DNA of 64,000 nucleotides from Candidatus Melainabacteria bacterium (GTDB lineage Bacteria > Cyanobacteriota > Vampirovibrionia > Obscuribacterales > Obscuribacteraceae). The position numbers and the translations under genes are program-made. This document shows positions 1 through 9,317 of this stretch, in pieces (position 1 is the stretch's first letter; each line of letters starts with the position of its first letter). The stretch covers positions 35,090 to 99,089 of the forward strand of contig RXJR01000034.1 in the NCBI GenBank assembly GCA_003963305.1. Direction: 5' to 3'. The notes beneath the pieces were generated by a model, which saw only the letters and a list, made by a program, of their open reading frames with translations, did not search any database and had not been told where the DNA came from.

Positions 1-1
1 G

Positions 2-259
2 CCACGCGCTACTACTCGGAATGTAATCAGGGTAAATGAAGTTGATAGCGCCAATCCAACAGATTCGAATGAACCAACTGAGCCTGAGACAGCAGCCGCC
101 ATTTCGTTTGATGATCACTCGGTCTTCAAAGCTATCTTACAGTCAATCACGCAAAGATTAGCGAATTTGACGAGTGAAGATGCACGAGAGATTCTCAGGA
201 AAGAGATTTCTTTTCAGCGAAACTTACTCGAAAATTTTGAGCAATACATGGGGCTTTAG
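2..259 (+). CDS. C-terminal fragment of an unknown protein (cut by window edge)
   Basis: An open frame runs from the first bases to a TAG at 257-259, giving 85 residues with no start inside the window. The first half is polar and rich in Asn, Thr, Glu and Pro, like a linker. The second half looks helical and charged (QSITQRLANL, SEDAREILRKE). I recognise no domain. It is on the same strand as the HTH and DUF3987 genes that follow and probably belongs to the same module of the mobile element. Codon use and the clean stop support it as real, but function is unknown. Confidence 0.55.
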   Translation, partial: PRATTRNVIRVNEVDSANPTDSNEPTEPETAAAISFDDHSVFKAILQSITQRLANLTSEDAREILRKEISFQRNLLENFEQYMGL

Positions 260-344
260 TTGAGTTTCTGTACATTATTGTACATGCGAAACCCGCTCCC
301 TGACTTGTTTTTGACTTGACAGCAAATTCAGAAAATCGTATGGT

Positions 345-385
345 CAATTGAAGTCTTCGCAAGTTTCGCAAGTTTCGGAACAATC
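345..385. repeat. Short tandem TTCGCAAGT-type repeats upstream of the HTH gene
   Basis: The leader of the HTH gene contains two adjacent copies of TTCGCAAGT followed by a third partial copy (TTTCGG). They resemble in composition the CCCGCAAAG and TTCCGCACT repeats near the putative origin downstream. They could be operator or initiator-binding sites; nothing further can be shown from sequence alone. Confidence 0.35.
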
Positions 386-419
386 TCTATACTTCAAATT
401 CCAGTAAGGAGAAAAATCG

Positions 420-626
420 ATGAAAACCTTTGAGAAAAACACAAAAGAGTCATTGAGATTTTTCGAACATCACGGTGTACGCATGTCGCATGACACGCTC
501 TGCAACCTCGCCGCGAAGGGACTTATAAAGGCTTACCGAAACACACCCAGGTCGCCGCTCTTCTTTCATGAAGATGACCTGAAGGCATTTCTCGAAAAGC
601 GAGGTGTTAGTGAAATAACAGCTTAG
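420..626 (+). CDS. Small helix-turn-helix (excisionase/MerR-like) protein
   Basis: A 68-residue protein preceded by AAGGAG at a good distance from the ATG. The sequence MSHDTLCNLAAKGLIKAY followed by FFHEDDLKAFLEKRG has the layout of the excisionase/MerR-type winged HTH: recognition helix, short wing, then a helix ending in a 'DLxxFLxxR' pattern. Such proteins bind DNA as recombination directionality factors or small regulators in mobile elements. It lies just upstream of the DUF3987 gene on the same strand, so it may regulate or assist replication or excision. The role is inferred from fold and context only. Confidence 0.6.
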   Translation: MKTFEKNTKESLRFFEHHGVRMSHDTLCNLAAKGLIKAYRNTPRSPLFFHEDDLKAFLEKRGVSEITA

Positions 627-814
627 AAAAGAAAACCGCTGCAAATGTGGTTGTAACACACGCAGCGGAAGAACGCTCAAACAAGAGGACAAACGATACC
701 TCAATTATAGCGAAAGGAGAACGGCTGCGCAAGCCGCGCTTCTCGCAATTTAATTTTCGTCTTCTTGATTTGAGCCTGGCAATTGTTCCACCCAATCAAG
801 GAGACCACCTATCA

Positions 815-3631
815 ATGTCTGCGAAATCAAGACTGGCTGCTAATAAATTTGCGGAGAAAGAATCCGAACATGGCATTCTGTGCGATCAGGATCAAAAACC
901 GCTGCTCGAATATCTCGAAAGCAAAGGCTATCCAGTCTGGGTATGGATTAAAAACATTGACACCATTGACCAACTAACGTCTGTCACCTACGGTCCTAAA
1001 ACTTTTAACTATCTCGGTGACTGTGAGGGCAGATCGATTGTCAAATTCATCAAAAAGCTTCTTCCTTCTACCAAAACGATAATCGATCCAAGTTGGGACT
1101 GGGAGCAGATTTTTACTGAAGGCGAGCTTAAGATCGAGGATCTAGATGGACATTTACGGAAGTGCGGCTTGGAGAGTGAAACTAGCAATGCTGATGAAGC
1201 CGAAGACGAAAACAACATCGCCAATGATGAATTGTACGAGGAAGAGGAAGAGGAAGAGGAAGACGACGAAGACGAAGACGACGAAGATGATGAGATTCCT
1301 CCAGATCCTTACGAGCAAAGTACTGGTGTGCATGTCGCTGATTCGGATGATGAAGGCAGCAATGAACTCAAAGCTCCCCTTTTTGAGTTGCCTAAAAAGT
1401 TGAAGAAGCGAGACTGCTTCATCACAACATGCGTTGAAACCAACATCAATGGTAATGATGAAGTTTGGGGCTACGATCCAAAAACACAACGGCGGATAGG
1501 GCCTTTTAGGGATAAACAATCCGCTCCGCTAAAACAAGCACAAGCATTGGCAAGGCAACGTAATGGAAGCATCGCAATCTTGCTAAGAGAAGCGCCAGAC
1601 TTAAGTGTTATTCGCCTGCACAATTGCGTATCTAAAGACAATAAAATCCGCAGAGAGGCAGCAGATGTAATCGATCTGTTTCAGCCAAGCACCTACATTG
1701 AGTACTGCCCAGAGATCGATGGTCTTCAGGCAATAGTCGCTGGCAACGCAATCGAGACAGGCGAAAAGATCATCCTAGACACCAACTTGAAAATCTCTAT
1801 CGGACACAGTCGATTTGTAAGTGTGAGCGGCAAACGTATCGCATCCGAGCGAAATGAGTTGGAGAACGAACAATCGGCTTTGGACGAAATCTATCTGCGA
1901 TATTTCAGCTCTTATGACCCGGCGGGAGAAGGAACAGACCTGCCCGCAAATGTCCTTTTAACTGATGTGCTCCAACATATGCCAGTCAGTCGAGAGTGGT
2001 GGCATTTGGTTGCTCAAACTCTGTCTCTCAACGATCAGCCATACGAGATGTTTCGAAACTATTGCCTGCGCGAGGAGGGTGCCAGTGAACCTCATATTCA
2101 AGAATTATGGGAGCGCGCCATCGCCGACAGAGCACAAAGGGAAAGGTTTTTGTACTTTCTCTTTAGAAAGGCAAGAAAGTGCGGGTACATACCAGATAAT
2201 CTCGAATCTTCGAAGGGCGCGATAGAACAACCTTTTCCAATAGAAGCTTTGGGGCCAATATTGCAGCCAGCAGTCGAAAAGGTTCATGAAATAGTCCAAG
2301 CACAACTGCCCATCTGCGCGTTGTCATTTTTGAGCGCAGCCAATTTCTTGGCTCAGGCACATGTCGACACCTCAATCTTCGGTCGCCGGATACTAACATC
2401 GGTATTCTTTCTCTTAGTTGCTGAAAGCGGCGATAGAAAATCTGCGGTCGACACATTAGTGTTCAAGACAATCAAAAATTATGAAAAGTATGTGCTGAAA
2501 GAAGAATATGAAACGCTGATGGAGGAATACAAAGCTGAGTTGGCAGCATGGAAAGCAGAGCACAAACGAATCGATAAGATAAAAGATATCCCCGTGGAGG
2601 AAAGAGCTGCTCTATTTAAGGAGCTAGGAAAGGAGCCATTAAAACCTCTGTATTGGAGTCTCACCTGCAACGGAGATATGAGTTGGCAAGGGATCTTCCG
2701 ATCACTTCGGAATGGTCAGCCCAGTCAATCCATCACATCCGATGAAGGGGGCGGACTTTTTGGCTCTTATGCAATGAAGCCAGACAATCTGATCCAGTTC
2801 TTAGTCAACTTGAGCCACTTACATGAAAGCGGTGAGGCTAGTCGTAATTACGCAGGTGACATCGATGGACCTGAAACAATATTTGGCAAACGACTGATGA
2901 TATCGATTATGTTCCAGAGGATTATTTTGAAAATGATTCTAGAGAATGAGATTTTCATCAAGCAGGGATTTCTGGGAAGAACAATCATCAATCTCACAGA
3001 GCCAACATTCGGGCGTATTTTTAAGAGGGAAGACGCTTCTACGGATGCATCGATGCAGCGATACTACAAGCAGTGCGACAAGATTCTTGGCTTGGAGCTT
3101 CCACTAAAGAAGAACAGTAGAAACATACTAGAACCAAGGCGGCTGCAGTTAGATGAGAACGCGCAAAATGTGTACGATGAATTTCACAATACCCTTCAAC
3201 AACAGATTGCACCTGGAGAAAAGTATTGCAGAATAAGACCGATGGCTCAAAAAGCACACGATAATGCGGTCAGGCTTGCTGCCACGCTCGCCTTTTTCGA
3301 AGACCCATCTTGTGAGCTTATAACCGCAGACTATATGAGTCGCGGCATCAAGATCATCATGTGGGCATTGAGTGAATGGTTGCGCATCGATGAACTTGGA
3401 CCATCAAAGATACAAGCGACCAACAAAGAAAAAGAACAAATCCTTGAACTTCTACAGACTGGTCCAAAAACCAACCCTCAACTCGACAAAGCTTTCAATC
3501 ATCGCGGAAATTGGCGAGCAGAGATCAAATTGATGGTCAAAACGGGTGAAGTGGAAAAAGGAACGGTACCGAACGGAAAAACCATCATTTACTCAATTCC
3601 CGCAAAGTCCCGCAAAGCTCCCGCAGTCTGA
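815..3631 (+). CDS. DUF3987-family primase/helicase-like protein of a mobile element
   Basis: A 938-residue protein. I chose the ATG at 815 because AAGGAG lies 12-17 bases upstream; the frame is open further 5' but without a comparable site. Residues about 140-165 form a very acidic tract of Glu and Asp. A P-loop-like segment AESGDRKSAVD lies near residue 535, followed by a DEGGG motif near 642, the signatures I associate with DUF3987 (YfjI-like) proteins, which occur in phages, plasmids and islands as putative replicative primase-helicases. The last about 70 residues (KEQILELLQTGPKTNPQLDKAF) look like a winged helix. The 3' end contains repeated CCCGCA motifs that continue into the origin-like tract just downstream, so the gene probably encodes the replication protein of this element. 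Activity is inferred. Confidence 0.75.
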   Translation: MSAKSRLAANKFAEKESEHGILCDQDQKPLLEYLESKGYPVWVWIKNIDTIDQLTSVTYGPKTFNYLGDCEGRSIVKFIKKLLPSTKTIIDPSWDWEQIFTEGELKIEDLDGHLRKCGLESETSNADEAEDENNIANDELYEEEEEEEEDDEDEDDEDDEIPPDPYEQSTGVHVADSDDEGSNELKAPLFELPKKLKKRDCFITTCVETNINGNDEVWGYDPKTQRRIGPFRDKQSAPLKQAQALARQRNGSIAILLREAPDLSVIRLHNCVSKDNKIRREAADVIDLFQPSTYIEYCPEIDGLQAIVAGNAIETGEKIILDTNLKISIGHSRFVSVSGKRIASERNELENEQSALDEIYLRYFSSYDPAGEGTDLPANVLLTDVLQHMPVSREWWHLVAQTLSLNDQPYEMFRNYCLREEGASEPHIQELWERAIADRAQRERFLYFLFRKARKCGYIPDNLESSKGAIEQPFPIEALGPILQPAVEKVHEIVQAQLPICALSFLSAANFLAQAHVDTSIFGRRILTSVFFLLVAESGDRKSAVDTLVFKTIKNYEKYVLKEEYETLMEEYKAELAAWKAEHKRIDKIKDIPVEERAALFKELGKEPLKPLYWSLTCNGDMSWQGIFRSLRNGQPSQSITSDEGGGLFGSYAMKPDNLIQFLVNLSHLHESGEASRNYAGDIDGPETIFGKRLMISIMFQRIILKMILENEIFIKQGFLGRTIINLTEPTFGRIFKREDASTDASMQRYYKQCDKILGLELPLKKNSRNILEPRRLQLDENAQNVYDEFHNTLQQQIAPGEKYCRIRPMAQKAHDNAVRLAATLAFFEDPSCELITADYMSRGIKIIMWALSEWLRIDELGPSKIQATNKEKEQILELLQTGPKTNPQLDKAFNHRGNWRAEIKLMVKTGEVEKGTVPNGKTIIYSIPAKSRKAPAV
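3598..3628. repeat. CCCGCAAAG direct repeats at the 3' end of the DUF3987 gene
   Basis: The last codons hold two copies of TCCCGCAAAG in tandem and a third degenerate copy, CTCCCGCAG. The same CCGCA core recurs in the 24-bp inverted repeat starting at 3651 and, inverted, near 4071-4085. They look like a graded array of initiator-type binding sites overlapping the coding end. Confidence 0.45.
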
Positions 3632-3650
3632 AAGCCAATATGGCTGAGCG

Positions 3651-4033
3651 TTCCCGCACTTCCGCACTTCCGCAGCAATGGTGGATTTGTTTAATTGATG
3701 GATATCTCTAAGAAATTGGATGCAAGTGATCTATCAATCGATGGATTACAGTCATCGTACAAAGTCGATTATTGAATCATCAGGATTGATGATCGATTCA
3801 ACAGCACTTCATAATCTCGATAAATCGATTATTCAACTTATGAATACATTGATGGATTCTCGATCTTTCTCTAGAATCGATTAAATCGATGTATGTTCGA
3901 ATAGTACAATCCATCGATGAAAAAGCCGATCTGAATAATCGATGATTCAATGTATATGTCTGGTAAAAAATCGATGATCACATAATTCATCGATTCACAC
4001 ATCGATGGGTGCGGAAGTGCGGAAGTGCGGGAA
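3651..4033. other. Putative replication origin: ATCGAT cluster inside a 24-bp perfect inverted repeat
   Basis: Non-coding tract. Its outer edges, 3651-3674 and 4010-4033, are exact reverse complements over 24 bases; each arm contains the core CCGCACTTCCGCACTTCCGC. Between the arms the DNA is AT-rich and has ten ATCGAT sites (starting at 3737, 3792, 3824, 3876, 3885, 3913, 3938, 3970, 3989 and 4001), where fewer than one is expected by chance, plus many near-matches such as TCGATT and GATGATTC. An iteron-like array with an AT-rich core directly behind a replication-type gene is the usual layout of an element's origin. It could instead be a centromere-like partition site or a phage regulatory region; no parA or parB gene is visible here. 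Confidence 0.5.
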
Positions 4034-4140
4034 TCAAGCGCCTGTTTACTTCTTCAACAAACGGAAGGTTGCGGAAATTGCGGGACTTATTCCTCCGACT
4101 TCAAATACTCCACTCTATTGAATAAAGAAACATTCGGCAG

Positions 4141-5196
4141 CTAGATGCGTGTGACCTGCCCTTGATTATGAACATCTGGTTTAGGTCTTGGTCTTGACTG
4201 TTCCAAGAACGGAGGGAAATCATCATCACCTTGCCCTCTCGTCAACCAAAGCACAGTTTTACGATTTCGAGAACGAACGTCATAAATAATCACTCGTGGA
4301 GTGCCGCTTATTTGAACTCGGAATTTGACTTTGTAACCATCTACATCGTTCGGAAAAATTGACCAATGGGCCGGAATGATTTTTGTGCCAATGTAGAAAT
4401 CGGCTTCGTCGTCTTCCACTTCTAGCTTTGATGTCGATACAAACCTTCCTGTTCGAGCTGACTTGAATACACTGCCGGAAATGGATGGAGGGGTTGAAGG
4501 CGTTGTTATTTTGTTGACCTCTTCAAGCCGTATTGCCTCAGCTTGATATTTCAAAGCATCTTGCTTGCGTCCGCGCTCTATCAGATCATCTGCAAACATC
4601 GTTAGTAAAGTTATGCGGCGCTCTCCCCAATCATCGTCCGTTTGTTCTGGTGTGCTGTGATAGATAAATTGAAAAACGTTAGTTGCATAGGCGATTTGTT
4701 TCGGTGTGAGCTTGCCTTTGAGTGCTAGCTTGAATGCTTTGGCAGAGTGTTGGTAGGCTTGCAGATCGTCGCTGTCGTGGAATGCTGTTTGCGCTAACCT
4801 CGCCCAGTAGAATGGATCTGCCTCGGGATTTTGCTGAGCCTTTGGTTTGCGCGGTTTAGGGGGTGGACTTAGAGGCGGTGGTGGCACTTGTAATGAAGAG
4901 GGCACCGCTATTTGAGAATGAGTACTGGTTGTAAATCTCGGCACTGGCACATTCGACACTATCGGACTGTCTAACGTTCCGGCAACACCTCGTTTCGCCA
5001 GCATCAGATTATTAGAGAACGCTTGTTTCTCGTTCTCGTTGTCGGCTTGAGCCAGCGCTTTACTGAAGTGTTCTTGCGCGGCTTCGTAGTCACGGTGCTT
5101 AAATTCCCAAACGCCACGAATATTCTCCCGGTTATCGGCAAACACTGGGGGCATCAACGAGAGAGCAACAAGGCAAGCTAACAGTCGCAGTATCAT
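4141..5196 (-). CDS. Secreted TPR-containing protein of unknown role
   Basis: 351 residues, start supported by GGAAGAG just upstream. The N-terminus (MILRLLACLVALSLMPPVFA) is a typical signal peptide ending in a VFA cleavage site. TPR-like helices follow (VWEFKHRDYEAAQEHFSKALAQAD) near residues 28-60, then a Pro/Lys-rich linker (PPPPLSPPPKPRKPK) around 105-120, more TPR-like helices around 130-230 (DLQAYQHSAKAFKLALKGK), and a probable beta-rich C-terminus. It probably acts outside the cytoplasmic membrane as a protein-interaction scaffold. It lies on the opposite strand to its neighbours, between the putative origin and the tape-measure-like gene, so it is likely cargo. No specific function is recognised. 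Confidence 0.65.
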   Translation of the reverse strand: MILRLLACLVALSLMPPVFADNRENIRGVWEFKHRDYEAAQEHFSKALAQADNENEKQAFSNNLMLAKRGVAGTLDSPIVSNVPVPRFTTSTHSQIAVPSSLQVPPPPLSPPPKPRKPKAQQNPEADPFYWARLAQTAFHDSDDLQAYQHSAKAFKLALKGKLTPKQIAYATNVFQFIYHSTPEQTDDDWGERRITLLTMFADDLIERGRKQDALKYQAEAIRLEEVNKITTPSTPPSISGSVFKSARTGRFVSTSKLEVEDDEADFYIGTKIIPAHWSIFPNDVDGYKVKFRVQISGTPRVIIYDVRSRNRKTVLWLTRGQGDDDFPPFLEQSRPRPKPDVHNQGQVTRI

Positions 5197-5319
5197 GTCT
5201 CTTCCTTACTGTTGAGCTAATCATTGATACCAGTGCATTGATACCCAGCGGACAACGTATTTCAACAACATAGCCAATTCCTCATACTTGTAAAACAGAA
5301 ATCCTTTGGAAATAGCAGC

Positions 5320-8300
5320 ATGGCTAATATCTCTCGCAATGTCGAAATCAACATCAAGGAAGGCTCGAACCCGCTTCGAGATGAATTTGCGTTCCTTAAG
5401 AGCGGCCGAGTCTCGCTAAACGTCGAGTTCACTGGCAACAGCGGCTTCGACCAAATCAGATCACTGCGTTCAGACCTCAGCTCACTTCAAGGAACCCTTC
5501 AAAACATCGAGGGCTCACTTGGCACCATTTCGAGCAAGATGACCAATATCTACTCGCAGATCACTAGTGGCGCTCGATCAGCCTCTCAGGCTGTGAACGG
5601 TTTGAGCCAGGCGCAGCAACAACTAGGAAGCGGAAGCACTGCATCAAGCGGCTTCGTAAAGCAGCTTCAAGCGAATCGGAGAGAAATCGAGGCAACGGCT
5701 CGCCTTCTTAACCGACGTGGAGTAAGCGCATCGAACTTTACCAGCCAAGATTCGGCTGTTGAAGCGCAGTTTCGAAGGATTGAAGCAGCGCAAAATCGAA
5801 ATGCGGCGAACCCCGTCAGACAAGCATCTACGATTCTAAGGTCTGAGTCGCTCATCAAGAAACTAGAATCGAAGATCGATCAAGTACCTCCAGAAGAAGC
5901 CTTTGCTGCGCTTTTCGGTGGTGAATCTGGCCGTCGTCGCAATCGCCTTGAGCGCGCGGATCAACTAATCGCCCAAAATCCAGGGTTGGTTGGTCTTGAG
6001 TCGCGGCTCAAGGACCGCGCTCTCAGCGGTGACTTGGGCAAAATTTTTGACTTTCGTAGATTACGTTCACCGGAAGCTGCAACGCAGATCGCCTTCAGTG
6101 CTCTCGAAGGCGGCTCTCCGATCAGCCGAGTTTCTAACATTGGTGCATCGACCTTAGGAGCGGCTTTTGCTGGCGGTCCTGGTGCTCTCTTTGCTTCGAC
6201 AGTTGCCACAACACTCGTTGAACCGCTCATTCAAGCATTCGAGTCAAAACGCGAGAAGTTCAGGGAAGCAGGGGAAGCTTATAGTGAAGCGATTCTTTCA
6301 ATTAGCAGCACGTTGCACGAGTCGACGCAGCTCGTTTCTTCACAGACCGGTATCGCTCTCGGTCGTAATCAAAATATTGAAGGACAACTTGCCTTCAGAG
6401 AACGTCAAGCAGAAGGCATTCAGAAGGCTGTCAGATCTGAATTGCTGCCACTTGGCATAGGCGGCGCATCTGAAGCATCAATTGCTCGTTCAGTGACCGG
6501 TGCGCTTGCGCAGCGCGGCTTCGAACCTGACACTCGAACCATAGCATTAGGAGCACGAGCATTGGGTGGAACGGCTGCGGCTCTCAATCCATCACTGCTT
6601 TCTACTGGCAGACTACCGAAAGACATTGAAGACATATTGCTCGCACAAGGCAAAGGACGAAACACGTCTCTTGGTCAGCTTCTCCCAGAGGATTCATATC
6701 GAGCAATCCAGAACGCCCGCTCAAACTCTGACCTTCAAAAGGCATTCCAAACCTTGCAATCGTTCGGCGATGCATATTCCAAGTCAGGCAATCCGGTCGC
6801 AGTCAAGCAAAGAATCAGTGGACAAGAAGAGCTGCTGAACTCCGTCGGTGGTAATGAGCAATTAGCAGCTCAGACTGAAGCACTTCGCTATCGCGAACAA
6901 GTCTTGACTAGCGACAAAGATCTAGCAGAAGCGTCACGAAACCTTGGTCGTGTTTTCGGCTCTTTGGAAGGCGCCTCAATCAAGTTTCAGACTGGCTTAG
7001 AACAACTTGCGGCAAAACTCACAAATACGACTGTCGACGTTACCGGCTTCAAACCAGGCGGCGAGATTCCCGGAGTTGCCAAAGATATAATAGCCAAACT
7101 GACTGGCCAAAATTCTCAGGTTCTCGGACCAATTCTCGATCTCGTTACTCGATTGGGTGGCGGCAACAGTTCACCTCCACCGTTTAAGTCAGAGCAAACT
7201 GACAGCGGTAAACTCAGTTCAAGACTAAAAGCTCTCGGTCTTGATTCAGAGCAACAAACTTTCGATACGAAAAAGTCTCCATTTGCTCAGCTTGCTGGAG
7301 TCGAGCAGTCTATCAAGGAATTCGCCGGCAAAAAAGATCTAGCCGACCAAATTCCCTTTCTACAAGATCAGAGAGCGCGGCTGCTACAGGAAACCAGTAG
7401 TCTCCAAGCAAAGACACTACCTCCAACAGATGAGGGGAATCTGCGGCGATTAGGACTCGAAGGACGCTCCGATCAATCGCAGATTCGTGCTAGACAAGAC
7501 CAGCTCAAAGCGACAAAATCGCTTGAATTAGGAGCATCGCCCGAGCGACTTGCAGAACTGCAAGGACAAGAGAAGCTGATCCAAAATCAAATTCTTGAGT
7601 TGAGAGCAAAAGGACTGGGGTATGCTCAGCAAGAGGCGGCGCTCTACGCCAAACGAGCCGGTGAAATTCGAGGCACTACCGATTTCAATACAGTCGCCGG
7701 ACTTACAGAAGGCACAAAAGGCATTGCCGATGCGCTCCGTTTGCAGTTTGGTGCAGCAAAACGCGGCGGTGCATCGAGTCAACAACTTGGAGACATCTTC
7801 GCGCAGCGGCTAGCTAATGAAGATCTGGCGGCTCGTGCTCGCGGCGTTGCCATCCAAAATCGAAATGCCAATGTCAATCGAGAAAGTTTCGCCGGCCAAG
7901 AACGGGAGATTGAGAACAACAGATCCGGCAGAACAGCTTTCATTGAAGGTCGAGAAAGCCTGATTCGACAGCGACAAGCGGCGCTACAAACCGAACAAGA
8001 TCCAGATCGCAGGCGTATTTTGCAGCAGTCAATTGAACAAGGGCAGAAGCAGAATGCAGTCGATAGAGTCGCGAATTTCCAAGATCAAAACAGGAAGGCA
8101 GTACTCCCAGCGGTTCGTGACAATGCTCAAGCTCAGTACAACATCACGCTTCGAAGCAGCGCAAACTTGATTGGTGACGAAATCGCCAAGCGGCAACTTC
8201 TCAACGCTCAACTTTCAGCATCAACAGTCGCTCTCCAGAACTTCAAGTCAGACTTGAATGCCAAAAAGAGCAGCGGTGTTGCAAGCATCGCTTCACAATT

Positions 8301-9030
8301 AAAAGAGCTTGAAGCGCAGGGGGTGAGCACGTCTGGGAGATTTGCACATCTGACTGACAGTCAACAAAAGGATTTGGAGCTGCGAGCAAAGGTCGATCAA
8401 GTGAATAGCGAAGCCCGAAAGTTCGGACTTGGCGAAGTCGCCAGCGATTTCGGTTTGCAAGACATTCCTTTCAATCCGGAGATACAAGGCAACACGCAGT
8501 TCAACGCTGAGGCAAGATTCGGCAAGGCTTCACTCCAAGATCAGAGACGCACGACAACACAAGATCTTCAAAACCTCCCCGATACCTTCCGACAAAAACG
8601 TGCGGATCTAACAATCAGAAGCAAAGCCTTTGAAAACCAGCTAGGAAACCCAGAAATCGGACCGGCTGTAGGTTCACCAGTACAGATTGAAGCACCTAAA
8701 CCAGTCGAGGCGTCTCCATCTATCAATACACCCTTGACGTCTACTTTACCGAAGTCGGTTTTCGATGACAAAAATGTATTCAACGAACCGTCATTCGCCG
8801 CTCTTACACCGCCTCAATCTCAAGTAACCCCACAAGTAAACGTTCCCCCTCTCCCAACAGCGAAAGATGCTCCCGCTCTCACAATCCGGTCGAACAGCGC
8901 AGGCAACAACCAGACGGGCGGCGATAGTAGTAAAGACTTAGGACCAATAAAAGCATCTGTTGACGCAGTGACGACTTCTGTAAACAGGATGTCTGCGGCG
9001 GTTGAAAACCTGGCTCAAAAATTCGCCTAA
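5320..9030 (+). CDS. Phage tail tape-measure-like protein
   Basis: A 1236-residue protein rich in Gln, Ala, Ser and Arg with long stretches of predicted coiled coil: residues 45-120 (IRSLRSDLSSLQGTLQNIE), about 640-760 and about 800-950. A Gly/Ala-rich hydrophobic segment lies near residues 273-303 (GASTLGAAFAGGPGALFAST), the position and character of the membrane-active region in tape-measure proteins. The C-terminus is Pro/Thr-rich and ends in a short helix. In siphophages and myophages such proteins set tail length and help DNA entry. By the usual rule of about 1.5 angstroms per residue this would correspond to a tail near 185 nm. No other tail gene is recognisable on the same strand, so this may be an orphan or a structural protein of another kind. 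It converges with the next gene, their stop codons overlapping. Confidence 0.6.
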   Translation: MANISRNVEINIKEGSNPLRDEFAFLKSGRVSLNVEFTGNSGFDQIRSLRSDLSSLQGTLQNIEGSLGTISSKMTNIYSQITSGARSASQAVNGLSQAQQQLGSGSTASSGFVKQLQANRREIEATARLLNRRGVSASNFTSQDSAVEAQFRRIEAAQNRNAANPVRQASTILRSESLIKKLESKIDQVPPEEAFAALFGGESGRRRNRLERADQLIAQNPGLVGLESRLKDRALSGDLGKIFDFRRLRSPEAATQIAFSALEGGSPISRVSNIGASTLGAAFAGGPGALFASTVATTLVEPLIQAFESKREKFREAGEAYSEAILSISSTLHESTQLVSSQTGIALGRNQNIEGQLAFRERQAEGIQKAVRSELLPLGIGGASEASIARSVTGALAQRGFEPDTRTIALGARALGGTAAALNPSLLSTGRLPKDIEDILLAQGKGRNTSLGQLLPEDSYRAIQNARSNSDLQKAFQTLQSFGDAYSKSGNPVAVKQRISGQEELLNSVGGNEQLAAQTEALRYREQVLTSDKDLAEASRNLGRVFGSLEGASIKFQTGLEQLAAKLTNTTVDVTGFKPGGEIPGVAKDIIAKLTGQNSQVLGPILDLVTRLGGGNSSPPPFKSEQTDSGKLSSRLKALGLDSEQQTFDTKKSPFAQLAGVEQSIKEFAGKKDLADQIPFLQDQRARLLQETSSLQAKTLPPTDEGNLRRLGLEGRSDQSQIRARQDQLKATKSLELGASPERLAELQGQEKLIQNQILELRAKGLGYAQQEAALYAKRAGEIRGTTDFNTVAGLTEGTKGIADALRLQFGAAKRGGASSQQLGDIFAQRLANEDLAARARGVAIQNRNANVNRESFAGQEREIENNRSGRTAFIEGRESLIRQRQAALQTEQDPDRRRILQQSIEQGQKQNAVDRVANFQDQNRKAVLPAVRDNAQAQYNITLRSSANLIGDEIAKRQLLNAQLSASTVALQNFKSDLNAKKSSGVASIASQLKELEAQGVSTSGRFAHLTDSQQKDLELRAKVDQVNSEARKFGLGEVASDFGLQDIPFNPEIQGNTQFNAEARFGKASLQDQRRTTTQDLQNLPDTFRQKRADLTIRSKAFENQLGNPEIGPAVGSPVQIEAPKPVEASPSINTPLTSTLPKSVFDDKNVFNEPSFAALTPPQSQVTPQVNVPPLPTAKDAPALTIRSNSAGNNQTGGDSSKDLGPIKASVDAVTTSVNRMSAAVENLAQKFA

Positions 9031-9317
9031 TTGTCGTAGCGGACCCCGTGCATGCGCGTGAGTGACTTAAAGTTCATCACTTCAGTCGGTCCACAAAAGC
9101 CCTCTTTCTGTGTCAAATTGAACATCTTAAGTGTCCAGTTGATCACAGGCACTGGCGTTTCTTCATAGAACGTCTTGAAACTGCAGCCGCCAACGTATTG
9201 TGAATAAAACACATGGCGTTTTATCAGTGGTGGTATTTTTTCTTCGTCTCCGTTGCCTTGAAGCTCGTCGAAATATGTCTTGAAAAATTGTCTAGCTTTT
9301 AGGAGACACCAATTCGT
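9027..9317 (-). CDS. Open frame overlapping the next gene's 3' end: possible frameshifted extension
   Basis: On the minus strand the frame +1 to the 163-aa gene is open from 9317 to a TAG at 9027-9029 and encodes about 90 protein-like residues (RQFFKTYFDELQGNGDEEK, then KRHVFYSQYVGGCSFKTFYE). It has no ATG or convincing ribosome site near its beginning; a GTG lies at 9212 without a Shine-Dalgarno. The upstream gene ends ...CCT AAA AGC TAG, and a +1 slip at AGC-T would join the two frames. It may therefore be read as a C-terminal extension, or as a separate gene with a weak GTG start. The TAG overlaps the stop of the convergent tape-measure-like gene. Confidence 0.4.
   Translation of the reverse strand, partial: TNWCLLKARQFFKTYFDELQGNGDEEKIPPLIKRHVFYSQYVGGCSFKTFYEETPVPVINWTLKMFNLTQKEGFCGPTEVMNFKSLTRMHGVRYDN

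Noticed and set aside
1218..1300. GAA/GAC-rich repeat that looked like a microsatellite
   Set aside because: It encodes the continuous acidic tract in the DUF3987 protein in frame and is explained by coding.
3651..4033. CRISPR-like array interpretation of the ATCGAT cluster
   Set aside because: The repeated unit is only six bases, spacing is irregular and there are no unique spacers of constant length or cas genes.
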